Made by a program: the position numbers and the translations under genes | Part shown: positions 16,447 through 25,322 of the stretch, piece by piece | Layout of the letters: each line of letters opens with the position of its first letter | Numbering within the stretch: the first letter of the stretch is position 1 | Source of the DNA: Bacteroidota bacterium | GTDB lineage: Bacteria; Bacteroidota; Bacteroidia; Bacteroidales; B18-G4 | Direction: 5' to 3' | Assembly (NCBI GenBank): GCA_013202965.1 | Contig: JABMQZ010000181.1 | Coordinates: 1 to 40,466, forward strand | DNA: 40,466 nucleotides | Notes under the pieces: generated by a model | Seen by the model: only the letters and a program-made list of their open reading frames with translations | The model's database searches: none | What the model was told of the DNA's origin: nothing

Positions 16447-17169
16447 TTAATCATTCTTTTGGTGAAGGCCACATTCTTTGTGCTCCGGTTGTTCCCACCA
16501 CCATCGTCCTGCCCTGATGTCATCACCGGGATTTACAGCCCTGGTACATGGCTGGCAACCGATACTTGGATAATTATTATCGTGTAACTTATTATATGGA
16601 ATGTTATGCGTGTGAATATATTCCCAAACTTGCTCTTCCGACCAGTTTCTCAAAGGATTAATTTTAATTAAATTAAAATTGCTGTCCCATTCAAGTAGCT
16701 TCAAATCCTTTCGTGTAACAGATTGTTCAGACCGCAGTCCACTAATCCAGGCTTCTGTTCCGCTCATAGCACGCGTTAAGGGTAGTATCTTACGAATGTG
16801 GCAGCATTCTTTTCTGTTCTCAATGCTTTCATAGAACAGGTTTATCCCTTTTGTATTTACCATTGATTCTACCTGCCCGGCATCAGGGAAGAAAACTTTT
16901 ATGTTTATGTTATATCGTAAGTTGGTTGTTTCGATCAGGTCAATGGTCTCAGGAAAAAGTCTGCCTGTATCGAGTGTAATGATCCTGGTTTGCGGATTGA
17001 TGCCGGCAATGATGTGAGTGAGTATCTGGTCTTCAGCACCCAGGCTTGTTGCAAAGGCAATTTTATCGCCGTATTTATTTATAAAAAATGAAATAACCTT
17101 CTCCGCTGGGCTGTCGGAGAACAGATCGTTGAGTTCTTTGATCTGCTGTTCTATTTCTGAGGTGAGCAT
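16447..17169 (-). CDS. cysH: Adenylyl-sulfate/PAPS reductase, 4Fe-4S type
   Basis: From the ATG at 17169 the product is 240 residues (MLTSEIEQQIKEL); an upstream in-frame TTG at 17205 is less likely. Residues of the PAPS-reductase fold are clear: FATSLGAEDQIL, LDTGRLFPET, GLRSEQSVTR and the NPLRNWSEEQVWEYI segment. The paired Cys-Cys in KECCHIRK and the CxxC in GCQPCTR mark the [4Fe-4S] form that usually reduces adenylyl sulfate directly. The C-terminal ECGLH carries the catalytic Cys. It makes sulfite for assimilatory sulfate reduction with thioredoxin as donor. No other cysteine genes are adjacent. It is divergent from the Mur ligase gene. Confidence 0.92.
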   Translation of the reverse strand: MLTSEIEQQIKELNDLFSDSPAEKVISFFINKYGDKIAFATSLGAEDQILTHIIAGINPQTRIITLDTGRLFPETIDLIETTNLRYNINIKVFFPDAGQVESMVNTKGINLFYESIENRKECCHIRKILPLTRAMSGTEAWISGLRSEQSVTRKDLKLLEWDSNFNLIKINPLRNWSEEQVWEYIHTHNIPYNKLHDNNYPSIGCQPCTRAVNPGDDIRAGRWWWEQPEHKECGLHQKND

Positions 17170-17193
17170 AAATAAAATGGATAATAAGCTTAA

Positions 17194-17201
17194 CAAAGGT
17201 A
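17194..17201 (-). promoter_or_regulatory. Bacteroidota -7 element for cysH
   Basis: The minus strand reads TACCTTTG (TAnnTTTG), 25 nt before the cysH ATG. It supports the start at 17169. Confidence 0.5.
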
Positions 17202-17212
17202 GCAAAATAAAT

Positions 17213-17220
17213 TAACTTTG
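17213..17220 (+). promoter_or_regulatory. Bacteroidota -7 element for the Mur ligase gene
   Basis: TAACTTTG (TAnnTTTG) lies 30 nt before the ATG at 17251 and only 11 nt from the divergent cysH -7 element, so the two promoters overlap. Confidence 0.5.
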
Positions 17221-17250
17221 AATGCTGTATCAATAAGGTCAAATAGAGGT

Positions 17251-18618
17251 ATGAAGGTTCATTTTATTGCCATAGGCGGGAGTGCAATGCATAATCTGGC
17301 ATTGGCATTGCATCATAAAGGATATTCAGTGACAGGCTCTGACGATGAAATATTTGAACCATCAAGAGGGCGATTAAAGAAACAGGGATTATTGCCGGAT
17401 GAATTTGGCTGGTTTCCTGATAGGATCAGCCGGGATCTGGATGCGGTGATCTTGGGAATGCATGCAAGAGAGGATAATCCGGAACTAATCGAAGCCAGGG
17501 AAAAAGGTGTGAAAATTTATTCTTACCCTGAATTTCTGTACGAACAGTCCAAAGATAAAAAAAGAGTGGTCATTGCCGGCAGTCATGGAAAAACCACCAT
17601 CACTGCTATGGTTATGCATGTGCTGCAAGATGCGGGGCTAGACTTCGATTTTATGGTAGGTGCGCAATTGGATGGCTTTGATGTGATGGTGAAAATATCA
17701 AAAGACGCAAAGATCATGCTTTTTGAAGGGGATGAGTATCTGACATCAGCCCTGGACTCCAGGCCCAAATTTCACCTTTACAAACCACATCTTGCACTTA
17801 TTACGGGGATTTCCTGGGACCATATCAATGTATTCCCGACATTTGAAATTTATATCGATCAATTCCGGAAATTCATACAGCTTATTGAGCCCGGCGGGAA
17901 GCTGATATTTTATAGTAGTGATGATCTGTTGGCGGAACTGCTCAGGGAAAACGATACACTGTCTGCAATCCCTTATAATCTTCCTGATTATATCTGCAGG
18001 CAAAACACAAACTATTTGTCAGTGAATGGGAAAGAGTATCCGATACTTATTTTTGGCGATCATAATCTGCAAAATATTCAGGGAGCCATGCTGGTATGTG
18101 AAGAACTGGGCATTGCCCGGGATGATTTTGCCAGGGCTATTTCAAGCTTCGAAGGTGCATCGCGAAGATTGCAATTGATCGATGAATCAGAAGATACTTC
18201 AGTATACCTGGATTTTGCCCATGCACCTTCAAAGCTCAAGGCAACAGTAGATGCTGTGAAAGGCCATTTTCCCAACAGAAAACTGGTAGCTTGCATGGAA
18301 TTGCACACCTTCAGCAGCCTTAGCAAGGAATTCCTGTCACAGTATCGTGGGACCATGGATCAGGCAGATATTGCCCTGGTATATTTCAATCCACATACGC
18401 TAAGCCTCAAAAAACTTCCTGAAATAACAAGCAGGGAAGTTAAAGAAGCTTTTGGACGTGACGACCTGGCTGTTTACAATGATTCCTCCCTGATGCTTGA
18501 AGATATTCTGAATCAAAGCTGGAAGAATGCCAATTTGTTGCTAATGTCATCCGGGAATTTTGATGGACTGGATCCTTCAGTCATTGCGTCCTTAATTCTG
18601 GATAATAATCAGGCATAA
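17251..18618 (+). CDS. Mpl-like UDP-MurNAc:tripeptide (Mur) ligase
   Basis: From the ATG at 17251 the product is 455 residues (MKVHFIAIGGSAMHNLA); an in-frame TTG at 17218 overlaps the -7 element and is rejected. The N-terminal Rossmann-like part has IGGSAMHNLALALHHKGYSVTGSDD. The ATP-binding P-loop is AGSHGKTTITAMV, and the central Glu/His motif is FEGDEYLTSALD with ISWDHINVFPT. The C-terminal domain contains YLDFAHAPSKLKATV. The GGSAMHNLA and GDEYLTSA signatures fit Mpl, which recycles murein tripeptide onto UDP-MurNAc, more than MurC. Bacteroidota members are often called peptidoglycan synthetase. It acts in the cytoplasm. Recycling as the role is a family inference. Confidence 0.85.
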   Translation: MKVHFIAIGGSAMHNLALALHHKGYSVTGSDDEIFEPSRGRLKKQGLLPDEFGWFPDRISRDLDAVILGMHAREDNPELIEAREKGVKIYSYPEFLYEQSKDKKRVVIAGSHGKTTITAMVMHVLQDAGLDFDFMVGAQLDGFDVMVKISKDAKIMLFEGDEYLTSALDSRPKFHLYKPHLALITGISWDHINVFPTFEIYIDQFRKFIQLIEPGGKLIFYSSDDLLAELLRENDTLSAIPYNLPDYICRQNTNYLSVNGKEYPILIFGDHNLQNIQGAMLVCEELGIARDDFARAISSFEGASRRLQLIDESEDTSVYLDFAHAPSKLKATVDAVKGHFPNRKLVACMELHTFSSLSKEFLSQYRGTMDQADIALVYFNPHTLSLKKLPEITSREVKEAFGRDDLAVYNDSSLMLEDILNQSWKNANLLLMSSGNFDGLDPSVIASLILDNNQA

Positions 18619-18622
18619 AAAA

Positions 18623-18651
18623 AAGGTACAGGATAAACTTGTCTGTACCTT
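18623..18651 (-). terminator. Intrinsic terminator of rho
   Basis: A 9-bp perfect stem AAGGTACAG/CTGTACCTT with an 11-nt loop is followed on the minus strand by eight Ts. It sits between the convergent Mur ligase and rho genes and, lacking a T-run on the plus strand, mainly serves rho. Confidence 0.75.
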
Positions 18652-18682
18652 CATCTATGTTTCAGCCTCAGCTTAAATAATT

Positions 18683-20374
18683 CTATCCATTCATCGATAT
18701 AAGAAATTCTTCATTTGATTGTGTGAATTTCATTTTATCTTTCAGGAATTCCATGGCTTCAATCGGATTCATATCTGCAAGGTGGTTCCTGAGTATCCAG
18801 ATTCTCTGAAGGGTTTCTTTATCAAGTAAGAGGTCATCCCTACGTGTACTGGATGCAACGATGTCAATGGCAGGAAAAATCCTTTTATTGGAAAGCTTAC
18901 GATCAAGCTGGAGTTCCATGTTACCGGTTCCTTTAAATTCCTCAAAGATAACTTCATCCATTTTTGATCCGGTGTCAATAAGGGCAGTAGCGATGATCGT
19001 GAGGGAGCCTCCCCCTTCGATCTTTCTTGCAGCACCGAAAAAGCGTTTTGGTTTCTGAAGTGCATTTGCCTCTACGCCACCTGAAAGCACTTTCCCAGAA
19101 GCAGGGGAAACTGTGTTGTAAGCACGTGCCAGCCGGGTGATCGAATCCAGCAGGATCACTACATCATGCCCGCACTCTGTCAGCCTTTTTGCTTTTTCAA
19201 GAACAATGTTGGCAATTTTCACATGCCGTTCTGCAGGTTCATCAAAGGTTGAGGCGATCACTTCTGCCTTTACACTTCTCTCCATGTCTGTGACCTCTTC
19301 AGGACGCTCATCGATCAAGAGTACGATCAGGTATGCTTCAGGGTGATTATGAGCAATGGAATTAGCCACTGATTTCAGCAATACCGTTTTCCCTGTTTTT
19401 GGTTGGGCAACGAACAGGCCACGCTGGCCCTTTCCAATCGGAGTGAACATGTCGATGATCCTTGTCGCAACTACTTCATCAGGATTGGGATTGCCTGTAA
19501 GGTCAAATTTCTCTATGGGGAAAAGAGGGGTCAGGTAATCAAAGGGGATTCTGTCACGTACCTCTTCAGGTGATCTTCCGTTGATGTTTTCCACTTTGAT
19601 CAAAGGGAAATATTTCTCACCCTCTTTGGGAGGCCTGATGCTTCCACGGACAGTATCTCCTGTTTTTAGTCCAAATAATTTGATCTGTGACTGAGATACA
19701 TATATATCATCAGGTGAATTCAGGTAATTATAGTCTGAAGAGCGCAGGAAACCATATCCGTCAGGCATGATCTCTAATACGCCTTCGCTTGTTATAGCGC
19801 CATCAAATTCATTGTAGGCGTCATCTTCTTTTTTGCTTTTCCAGTCTTTCTGTCTATCCTTGCTATCTTTTTCTGAAAAAGAAGGGTAAGATGTTTTCTT
19901 ATCCCTAGTAAGGGCTTGATCAGTATCTTTAGTAATGACAGGCAGTGTGGTATTTTTTATATCGTCTTTTGAGACCTCAGTATTTGCTGCTTTCGGTTTT
20001 CTGCCTCTCCTTCGTGTTATTTCCTCCTGTTGTTTCGAAGGTTTATTTTCTGTCTTAACTACTGTTTGTTCATGACGTGGACGATTTTCATTTTTATTTA
20101 TAACTTGTTTGTCCCGCGGACGATCGTCTTTTTGGTTTACAGCTTTCTTTTCCCGCGGACTATCTTCTCTCTTTTTTTTACTGTGACGTTTGTTGTGAGT
20201 ATCTGACCTTTCTTTGTTTAGAATGTCTTTTGAGGGATTGAGAGCCTGGTGATCAAGAATCTTATAAATCAGATCCTGTTTTAACAGCTTTTCATACTTG
20301 GGAATGTTCAGTTCTTTAGCAATATCTTTAAGTTCTGATACAAGTTTGCTGTTTAGTGAAATAATATCGTACAT
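18683..20374 (-). CDS. rho: Transcription termination factor Rho with a long charged insertion
   Basis: From the ATG at 20374 the product is 563 residues ([20 protein letters not shown]), matching the usual Bacteroidota Rho N-terminus; an in-frame GTG at 20410 would add 12 residues. Domains in order are a Rho N-terminal helical domain (1-45), a disordered Lys/Arg/Asp/Glu/Asn-rich segment (~49-190), the cold-shock-like RNA-binding domain ([16 protein letters not shown]) and the RecA-like ATPase. The ATPase shows Walker [12 protein letters not shown], Walker [17 protein letters not shown], and the Q- and R-loop region [28 protein letters not shown]. It unwinds and releases nascent RNA as a hexamer. 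The insertion makes it longer than the ~420 residues of E. coli Rho and contains a 13-residue tandem repeat. The roughly 140-nt leader could allow autoregulation. Confidence 0.97.
   Translation of the reverse strand: MYDIISLNSKLVSELKDIAKELNIPKYEKLLKQDLIYKILDHQALNPSKDILNKERSDTHNKRHSKKKREDSPREKKAVNQKDDRPRDKQVINKNENRPRHEQTVVKTENKPSKQQEEITRRRGRKPKAANTEVSKDDIKNTTLPVITKDTDQALTRDKKTSYPSFSEKDSKDRQKDWKSKKEDDAYNEFDGAITSEGVLEIMPDGYGFLRSSDYNYLNSPDDIYVSQSQIKLFGLKTGDTVRGSIRPPKEGEKYFPLIKVENINGRSPEEVRDRIPFDYLTPLFPIEKFDLTGNPNPDEVVATRIIDMFTPIGKGQRGLFVAQPKTGKTVLLKSVANSIAHNHPEAYLIVLLIDERPEEVTDMERSVKAEVIASTFDEPAERHVKIANIVLEKAKRLTECGHDVVILLDSITRLARAYNTVSPASGKVLSGGVEANALQKPKRFFGAARKIEGGGSLTIIATALIDTGSKMDEVIFEEFKGTGNMELQLDRKLSNKRIFPAIDIVASSTRRDDLLLDKETLQRIWILRNHLADMNPIEAMEFLKDKMKFTQSNEEFLISMNG
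20012..20167 (-). repeat. Four 13-residue tandem repeats inside the Rho insertion
   Basis: The charged insertion contains four consecutive 13-residue units: [39 protein letters not shown] and [13 protein letters not shown]. The Pro at position 4 is kept in all four, and Arg at position 5 in the first three. At the DNA level the unit is 39 bp. Confidence 0.6.
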
Positions 20375-20519
20375 AAGTTGAATTGTTTGTTCTGGGGAAT
20401 ATGCCTCCACATGTTATGGCCATAAAAGGCAGCATGCGCAATAGGATATAAAAAATAAATGGTTTAAATGTTTTACGGATATAGGAATATATCTGGAAAA
20501 TATATCACAATTGACGCTG

Positions 20520-20527
20520 CAAATATA
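20520..20527 (-). promoter_or_regulatory. Bacteroidota -7 element for rho
   Basis: The minus strand reads TATATTTG (TAnnTTTG), 145 nt before the rho ATG. This leaves a long untranslated leader (about 20375-20513), which contains no other gene and would suit Rho-dependent autoregulation, as known for E. coli rho. Confidence 0.45.
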
Positions 20528-20612
20528 GTAATATTTTAACAATGCAAGGGTTTTTAAATTTAAATGCAGAAAAAAATACCGGATACTGGATAGTGTAGGG
20601 TGTTGCGTGAAG

Positions 20613-20668
20613 CTGCCTTATGCCCTCTGCCTTATGCCCTCTGCCCTTTGCCCTACACCCTGTGCCAT
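20613..20668. repeat. Heptamer tandem array 1 (NTGCCYT)
   Basis: Eight successive 7-nt units: CTGCCTT, ATGCCCT, CTGCCTT, ATGCCCT, CTGCCCT, TTGCCCT, ACACCCT, GTGCCAT. A weaker 7-nt phase (GGATACT, GGATAGT) can be followed upstream from 20581. The array lies between the rho and DUF4293 promoters; the 364-bp gap holds nothing else. Confidence 0.8.
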
Positions 20669-20712
20669 ATCAACCTAATGAAATAGATACCGAACATAAT
20701 ACTGCAAATTGT

Positions 20713-20720
20713 TATCTTTG
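20713..20720 (+). promoter_or_regulatory. Bacteroidota -7 element for the DUF4293 gene
   Basis: TATCTTTG (TAnnTTTG) ends 18 nt before the ATG at 20739, implying a very short leader. Confidence 0.5.
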
Positions 20721-20738
20721 TAAAAATAATTTTGTCCT

Positions 20739-21209
20739 ATGATACAACGTATTCAAACCTTATTACTAATTATTGTATTTGGAGCTGGTTTAGCAGCGTT
20801 TTTTTTTCCAATTGCGAATTTCTTTTCTTCCGCCCTGTATACCATTGAACTTGGAGTTTTCGGTGTAAAGGAATATGCTGATTACGGTATTGATTACCCT
20901 GATACTGTACTCTTAGCTGTCGTACTTGGACTGATCACTATCCTGGTTTTCGTAACTATTTTCCTCTATAAAAGGAGGATGGTGCAGGTTAGACTCATCA
21001 GGTTTAATATGTTGCTGAATATTGTTTACCTCGGGTTGGTATTTTTCTTTTATGTGCCTGAACTGGAAAAACTAAGCCAGGTTAGCGCTGATTATGTTAA
21101 CGAACCGGGGATTTACCTGTCGATTGTTTCGGTGGTTTTCTTATTTCTCTCCAGCCGTTTTATTATGCGTGATGAAAAGCTTGTCAGGTCTGCTAACAGG
21201 CTCAGATAA
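20739..21209 (+). CDS. DUF4293 family four-helix membrane protein
   Basis: This 156-residue protein opens with MIQRIQTLLLIIVFGAGLAA, the typical start of DUF4293 proteins, and has four hydrophobic segments at about residues 7-30, 52-76, 88-107 and 122-142. The family is restricted to Bacteroidota and its function is not known. There is no catalytic motif. It ends 6 nt from the convergent phosphodiesterase gene. Confidence 0.8.
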   Translation: MIQRIQTLLLIIVFGAGLAAFFFPIANFFSSALYTIELGVFGVKEYADYGIDYPDTVLLAVVLGLITILVFVTIFLYKRRMVQVRLIRFNMLLNIVYLGLVFFFYVPELEKLSQVSADYVNEPGIYLSIVSVVFLFLSSRFIMRDEKLVRSANRLR

Positions 21210-21215
21210 AGGCAG

Positions 21216-21716
21216 CTATAAGGATTTCCTTTCTTTTTCCAGAATTTCCAGCTCTTTGATCTCTTTTCCGTCAATAATGAAGCGGATACATGTGATCACT
21301 TTATGAAGGCCTGATTTTCCGGCTGCACCGGGGTTCAAGTGAAGCAAGCGTTTTTCATCGTCATATATGACTTTCAGAATATGGGAGTGGCCGCTGATAA
21401 ACAGTCCGGGTTTTTCAAGGTTTATAAGTAACTGTATGCTTTTGTCATAACGGCCCGGATATCCTCCGATATGTTTCATGAGCACTTTCACATCTTCACA
21501 ATAAAATGATTGAATTTCAGGGCACAACATACGGATATCCTGACCATCAATATTCCCATAAACAGCTTTCAGTGTTTTAAAATTGTTCAGAATTTCAAAG
21601 CTGTTCTCGCTCCCGATATCACCGGCATGCCATATTTCATCACAATCTTTGAAGAAATTTAAAATTCCGGGGTAAATCCAGGAATGTGTATCTGATAATA
21701 GTCCGATCCGCTTCAT
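21216..21716 (-). CDS. YfcE/MJ0936-type metallophosphoesterase
   Basis: This 166-residue protein has the full calcineurin-like metal-binding set of the small YfcE subgroup: LLSDTHSW (Asp, His), WHAGDIGS (Asp), VYGNIDG (Asn), KHIGGYPG and SGHSHI (His, His). It is a normal length for the family. Members are cytoplasmic Mn-dependent phosphodiesterases active on model substrates or 2',3'-cyclic nucleotides; the natural substrate is uncertain. The TonB-domain gene lies 20 nt upstream on the same strand, so the two may be co-transcribed. Confidence 0.9.
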   Translation of the reverse strand: MKRIGLLSDTHSWIYPGILNFFKDCDEIWHAGDIGSENSFEILNNFKTLKAVYGNIDGQDIRMLCPEIQSFYCEDVKVLMKHIGGYPGRYDKSIQLLINLEKPGLFISGHSHILKVIYDDEKRLLHLNPGAAGKSGLHKVITCIRFIIDGKEIKELEILEKERKSL

Positions 21717-21736
21717 AATGCCACTGAAAAGCTTAA

Positions 21737-22546
21737 CTACATTGTGGTGTTGTTGTTATTTGGAAGGTACTGGTGGTCGGAACTGTCGGACAGACTGAAG
21801 CTGATACTGGCAGTCATAAAGGATCGAACAGCCATTCCGTCAAGGATGCCGGGCGTCCACCTAATCTGTTTTAACAGATAGATTGCCTCTTCTGAACAGC
21901 CTCCACCCAGTGCTTTGATAACTTCAATATTTGAAATTCTGCCACTGGTTTCCACAACAAAACTGAGTGTAACTTTTCCGGCGATATTTTGTTTAAATGC
22001 GGTTTCCGGGTATTTAATATTCTCCATGATAAAGCGAGAAAAGGTCATTTTCGGATCATCAAAAACTGGGAAGGGCGCATGCTTAAGTACCTGGGTTGCA
22101 TAAACTAACATACTTGTATCGATAGGCCAGTCAGACAATTCAAATATCTCAAATCCTTTTTTCTTGCGATTTCTCTTATACTTTTTAATATTAAATTTAA
22201 CAGGAAGAACAACATCGGTAGTAATATAATTCATAGACTTGACCGCAGGGTAGTACATGATCAGTTTGCATATCCTGATGGCTTCCCTATCCAGTTCCGT
22301 AGAAACTGATTCAATGATACGGTAATTAACTTTTTTGCCATCATTCATCACTGTAAACTTGATTTTAACAGTTCCTTCGATCTTATTTTCAAGTGCTTGC
22401 CCGGGGTAGATCATCTCATCACAAATAAACTCCCGCATTAATTTATTTCCGCCATAAGGCTCAGCTTGCGTATCCATCTGGCTAAAAACGCTATGCGGAG
22501 CAAAAAATATGAGCAGGACAAGTGAAGTTTGAAGGAAGAATTTCAT
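21737..22546 (-). CDS. Protein with two TonB C-terminal domains, secreted
   Basis: From the ATG at 22546 the product is 269 residues, with a cleavable signal peptide (MKFFLQTSLVLLIFFAPHSVFSQ) rather than a classic TonB membrane anchor. Two TonB_C-like domains follow, at about residues 35-125 (GTVKIKFTVMNDGKKVNYRIIES... REAIRICKLI) and 170-255 (GKVTLSFVVETSGRISNIEVIKALGGGCSEEAIYLL). An upstream ATG at 22609 would put non-signal residues first and precedes the -7 element, so it is rejected; an ATG at 22555 is also possible. Such tandem proteins are common in Bacteroidota and probably act in the periplasm in envelope contacts. A true energy-transducing role is doubtful because the proline-rich stalk and anchor are missing. 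Confidence 0.78.
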   Translation of the reverse strand: MKFFLQTSLVLLIFFAPHSVFSQMDTQAEPYGGNKLMREFICDEMIYPGQALENKIEGTVKIKFTVMNDGKKVNYRIIESVSTELDREAIRICKLIMYYPAVKSMNYITTDVVLPVKFNIKKYKRNRKKKGFEIFELSDWPIDTSMLVYATQVLKHAPFPVFDDPKMTFSRFIMENIKYPETAFKQNIAGKVTLSFVVETSGRISNIEVIKALGGGCSEEAIYLLKQIRWTPGILDGMAVRSFMTASISFSLSDSSDHQYLPNNNNTTM

Positions 22547-22587
22547 AGTTTCCATACCATCAAAATGTTTTTTTGGACGAGCATTCC

Positions 22588-22595
22588 CAAAAATA
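22588..22595 (-). promoter_or_regulatory. Bacteroidota -7 element for the TonB-domain gene
   Basis: The minus strand reads TATTTTTG (TAnnTTTG), 41 nt before the ATG at 22546. It excludes the upstream ATG at 22609 if used. Confidence 0.45.
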
Positions 22596-22648
22596 AGAAT
22601 AATTATCATTAAAGAAGTGTATCTGTAAAATGATTTTTATTTTTCAAG

Positions 22649-22676
22649 CAGCAGTCAGCAACCAGCAACCATCAAA
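22649..22676. repeat. Heptamer tandem array 2 (CAGCAAC)
   Basis: Four 7-nt units: CAGCAGT, CAGCAAC, CAGCAAC, CATCAAA. The array lies between the divergent TonB-domain and rmuC genes. Confidence 0.6.
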
Positions 22677-22757
22677 TGTATCTCATCCGCCTCAACTACC
22701 CGCTCGGAATTAGCCCGTCTTAATGATTTTTATTAATTTTACACGGAAAAGAGTCTT

Positions 22758-24077
22758 ATGGAATTCATTTTTTTAGCAGCAGGATTATTAGCAGGAGCGG
22801 CGATAGCTTGGTTTTACGCCAGGAACCGTGCAATTACTGCCTCAAAAGAACTTGAAAAGGAGGTTGAGATCAGCAGGGAGAAACTGCAGATAGCAGAATC
22901 AAAGCTTGATGACACGGAAACCAGGATTGAAGAGGAGCGGAATATTAATTCCGAATTGAATACAAAGCTTGCAATTGCTGGCGAGCGAGAAAGGTCCTTG
23001 CAGGAAAAATATGATAATTACCAGCAGGAACTGGATAAGCTTCAGCAAAAGTTTACACTGGAGTTTGAAAATATTGCGGGTAAGATATTAAAGCAGAACA
23101 CACTGGATTTTTCCCAGGCAAATCAAAAAAATATCACAAACATTCTTCAGCCTCTACGGGAACGGATTGAGTCCTTCGAAAAAAAAGTTGGAGAAACTTA
23201 TGTCAATGGGATGAAAGACCGGGAGGGCCTGCGGACTGAAATTAAAAAACTACACGAGCTAAACCTGAAAATGGGTGAAGAAGCCAGCAACCTCACCCGG
23301 GCATTAAAGGCAGATACGAAGAAACAGGGCAACTGGGGAGAACTGGTTTTAGAAAAGGTGCTTGAACGCTCAGGCCTCATAAAAGGTGAGGAGTATACTA
23401 TTCAGCCTTCTTTCAGGAATGAGAAGAATGAACTCATCAGGCCGGATGTGATCATCAACCTTCCGGATGATAAACATATCATAATAGATTCAAAAGTCTC
23501 TCTGATCGCTTATGAGGCATATGTAAATGCAGATACAGATGTTGACAGGGCGAAATTCCTGAAAGCGCATATCGACTCATTGAGGGAGCATGTAAGAGGG
23601 CTTTCCGACAAAGATTATCAGCTTGCACGTGAGCTGGATACTCCGGATTTTGTGTTATTATTCCTTCCTATTGAATCAGCTTTCAGTATTGCAATCCAAG
23701 AAGATAATGCCTTGTTTTCCTTTGCCTGGGACAGGAAAATTGTAATCGTCAGTCCGACAACATTACTTGCTACACTCAAGACAGTTGAATCAATCTGGAA
23801 GCATGAAAAACAAACCAGGAATGCTATTGAGATCGCAAGGCAAAGTGGTAACCTGCATGATAAATTTGTTTCCTTTCTTCAAGACATGGAAAAAATAGGT
23901 GTTCAGCTACGCACCACCAATAAAACATACGAAGGAGCCTACAATAAATTGACTTCCGGGAAGGGAGACCTGATCGGCAGGATCAAAAATCTCCAGGAAC
24001 TTGGTGCGAAGACTTCCAAGGAGATCCCGCAAAAATACTTACGAACCGATGCTCAGGAAGATGATGACACAGCATAA
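22758..24077 (+). CDS. rmuC: DNA recombination protein RmuC
   Basis: This 439-residue protein has one N-terminal transmembrane helix (residues 3-20), a long coiled coil (~25-125, many Glu/Lys heptads) and the RmuC nuclease-like core: GNWGELVLEKVLERSGL, RPDVIINLPDDKHIIIDSKVSL, ESAFSIAIQED and VSPTTLLATLKTVESIW. The Asp and the DSK triad resemble PD-(D/E)XK nucleases. RmuC limits rearrangements at inverted repeats in E. coli. The stop codon overlaps the start of the GWxTD gene by one base (TAATG), so the two form an operon. Confidence 0.94.
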   Translation: MEFIFLAAGLLAGAAIAWFYARNRAITASKELEKEVEISREKLQIAESKLDDTETRIEEERNINSELNTKLAIAGERERSLQEKYDNYQQELDKLQQKFTLEFENIAGKILKQNTLDFSQANQKNITNILQPLRERIESFEKKVGETYVNGMKDREGLRTEIKKLHELNLKMGEEASNLTRALKADTKKQGNWGELVLEKVLERSGLIKGEEYTIQPSFRNEKNELIRPDVIINLPDDKHIIIDSKVSLIAYEAYVNADTDVDRAKFLKAHIDSLREHVRGLSDKDYQLARELDTPDFVLLFLPIESAFSIAIQEDNALFSFAWDRKIVIVSPTTLLATLKTVESIWKHEKQTRNAIEIARQSGNLHDKFVSFLQDMEKIGVQLRTTNKTYEGAYNKLTSGKGDLIGRIKNLQELGAKTSKEIPQKYLRTDAQEDDDTA

Positions 24078-25312
24078 TGAAGCGGATATTTTACATACTT
24101 GTTACCCTTGTTGTCTTATCAGCTTGTTTCAAACTGAACAGTCTCAGTTTATTTAATCTTTCATCCCAATACAGCAATACACCCTTCACCAAACTACAAT
24201 CTGCAGTTTTTAATATTAACGACTCTACGGCCAGGCTTTGGGTATTGATATTCATGGATGATATGATTGCAGATTATGATAGCTTATCCGGAAAAAGTTA
24301 TACCCGGGTGCAACTTAAATATGAGCTGTTTGATACATATGAGTCGAAACAAATACTTGATAGTGCGAGCCTTATTATTTCTGACAGTTCATTGAAAATC
24401 GGGGATACCCTGATCTATATTGATTTTGAATATCCCGGCAGGAATAAATATATCCTTAAGATCAGCCTGACAGACCTGAACAGGATTGATTTTGTTGATT
24501 CCTATTTATGCCTTGACAATACTTCTGAAGATTCCCGTAATTCCTTCTTGTTGCAAGATCAGATTGGGAATTTATTGTTTAGAAATGTTATTTCTGCTGA
24601 TGAGGAAGTGATTTTTCAACTAGCAGATAAAAATGTGAGGAAGGTTTTCGTCAGATATTACAAGAGGGATTTCCCGCTTGCACTGCCTCCATTCCTGGAG
24701 GAAGCAGAAGCGAGTTTTAATTATATGGCTGACAGTACTTTTACAGTAACTGCAAATGATGGTAAGATGGCAGGCATAAGGCTGTCCCGGCAAGGATTTT
24801 ACCATTTCCAAACAGACAGCAATCAGCGCAACGGCTTTACCATTTACAGATTTAATAATGATTTTCCTGAGATTACAAATGCTGTTCAGATGCTTGGACC
24901 CTTAAGGTATATTACGACCCGAAAGGAGTATGCAAAAATTGATACTTCCGAAGATAAAAAACTTGCAATCGATAACTTCTGGCTTGACAATGCCGGCAAT
25001 CCCAGCAGAGCCAGGGCCATGATCCAGAAGTATTATGGCAGAGTTGTTGACGCCAATGATTATTTTACTTCATACCTGGAAGGATGGAAAACTGACCGGG
25101 GATTGATCTATATCGTATATGGCCCGCCCAAAATTGTATACCGGGGGAAAAATCTTGAAGAATGGCTCTATGGGGAAAAGGGAAATTCCAATTCCATCCG
25201 GTTTCAATTTGTGAAGGTGAGCAATCCTTTTACTGATAATGATTACAGCTTGATCAAATCTCCATCTTACAAAGAGAAGTGGTATAATATCGTAAACACC
25301 TGGCGCAGGTGA
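24077..25312 (+). CDS. GWxTD domain lipoprotein
   Basis: This 411-residue protein has a lipoprotein signal (VVLSAC at residues 12-17), so it is likely anchored in the envelope. The C-terminal part carries the defining motif in EGWKTDRGLIYIVYGPP, followed by EEWLYG. The N-terminal half is beta-rich without other recognisable motifs. The GWxTD family is found mainly in Bacteroidota and Acidobacteriota and has no established function. It is translationally coupled to rmuC. A short inverted repeat TGATGCG/CGCATCA (25310-25333) spans its stop codon and that of the convergent protease. Confidence 0.85.
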   Translation: MKRIFYILVTLVVLSACFKLNSLSLFNLSSQYSNTPFTKLQSAVFNINDSTARLWVLIFMDDMIADYDSLSGKSYTRVQLKYELFDTYESKQILDSASLIISDSSLKIGDTLIYIDFEYPGRNKYILKISLTDLNRIDFVDSYLCLDNTSEDSRNSFLLQDQIGNLLFRNVISADEEVIFQLADKNVRKVFVRYYKRDFPLALPPFLEEAEASFNYMADSTFTVTANDGKMAGIRLSRQGFYHFQTDSNQRNGFTIYRFNNDFPEITNAVQMLGPLRYITTRKEYAKIDTSEDKKLAIDNFWLDNAGNPSRARAMIQKYYGRVVDANDYFTSYLEGWKTDRGLIYIVYGPPKIVYRGKNLEEWLYGEKGNSNSIRFQFVKVSNPFTDNDYSLIKSPSYKEKWYNIVNTWRR

Positions 25313-25322
25313 TGCGATGGTG

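Noticed and set aside
20613-20668. CRISPR-like array
   Set aside because: Units are 7 nt and contiguous, without spacers, and no cas genes are present.
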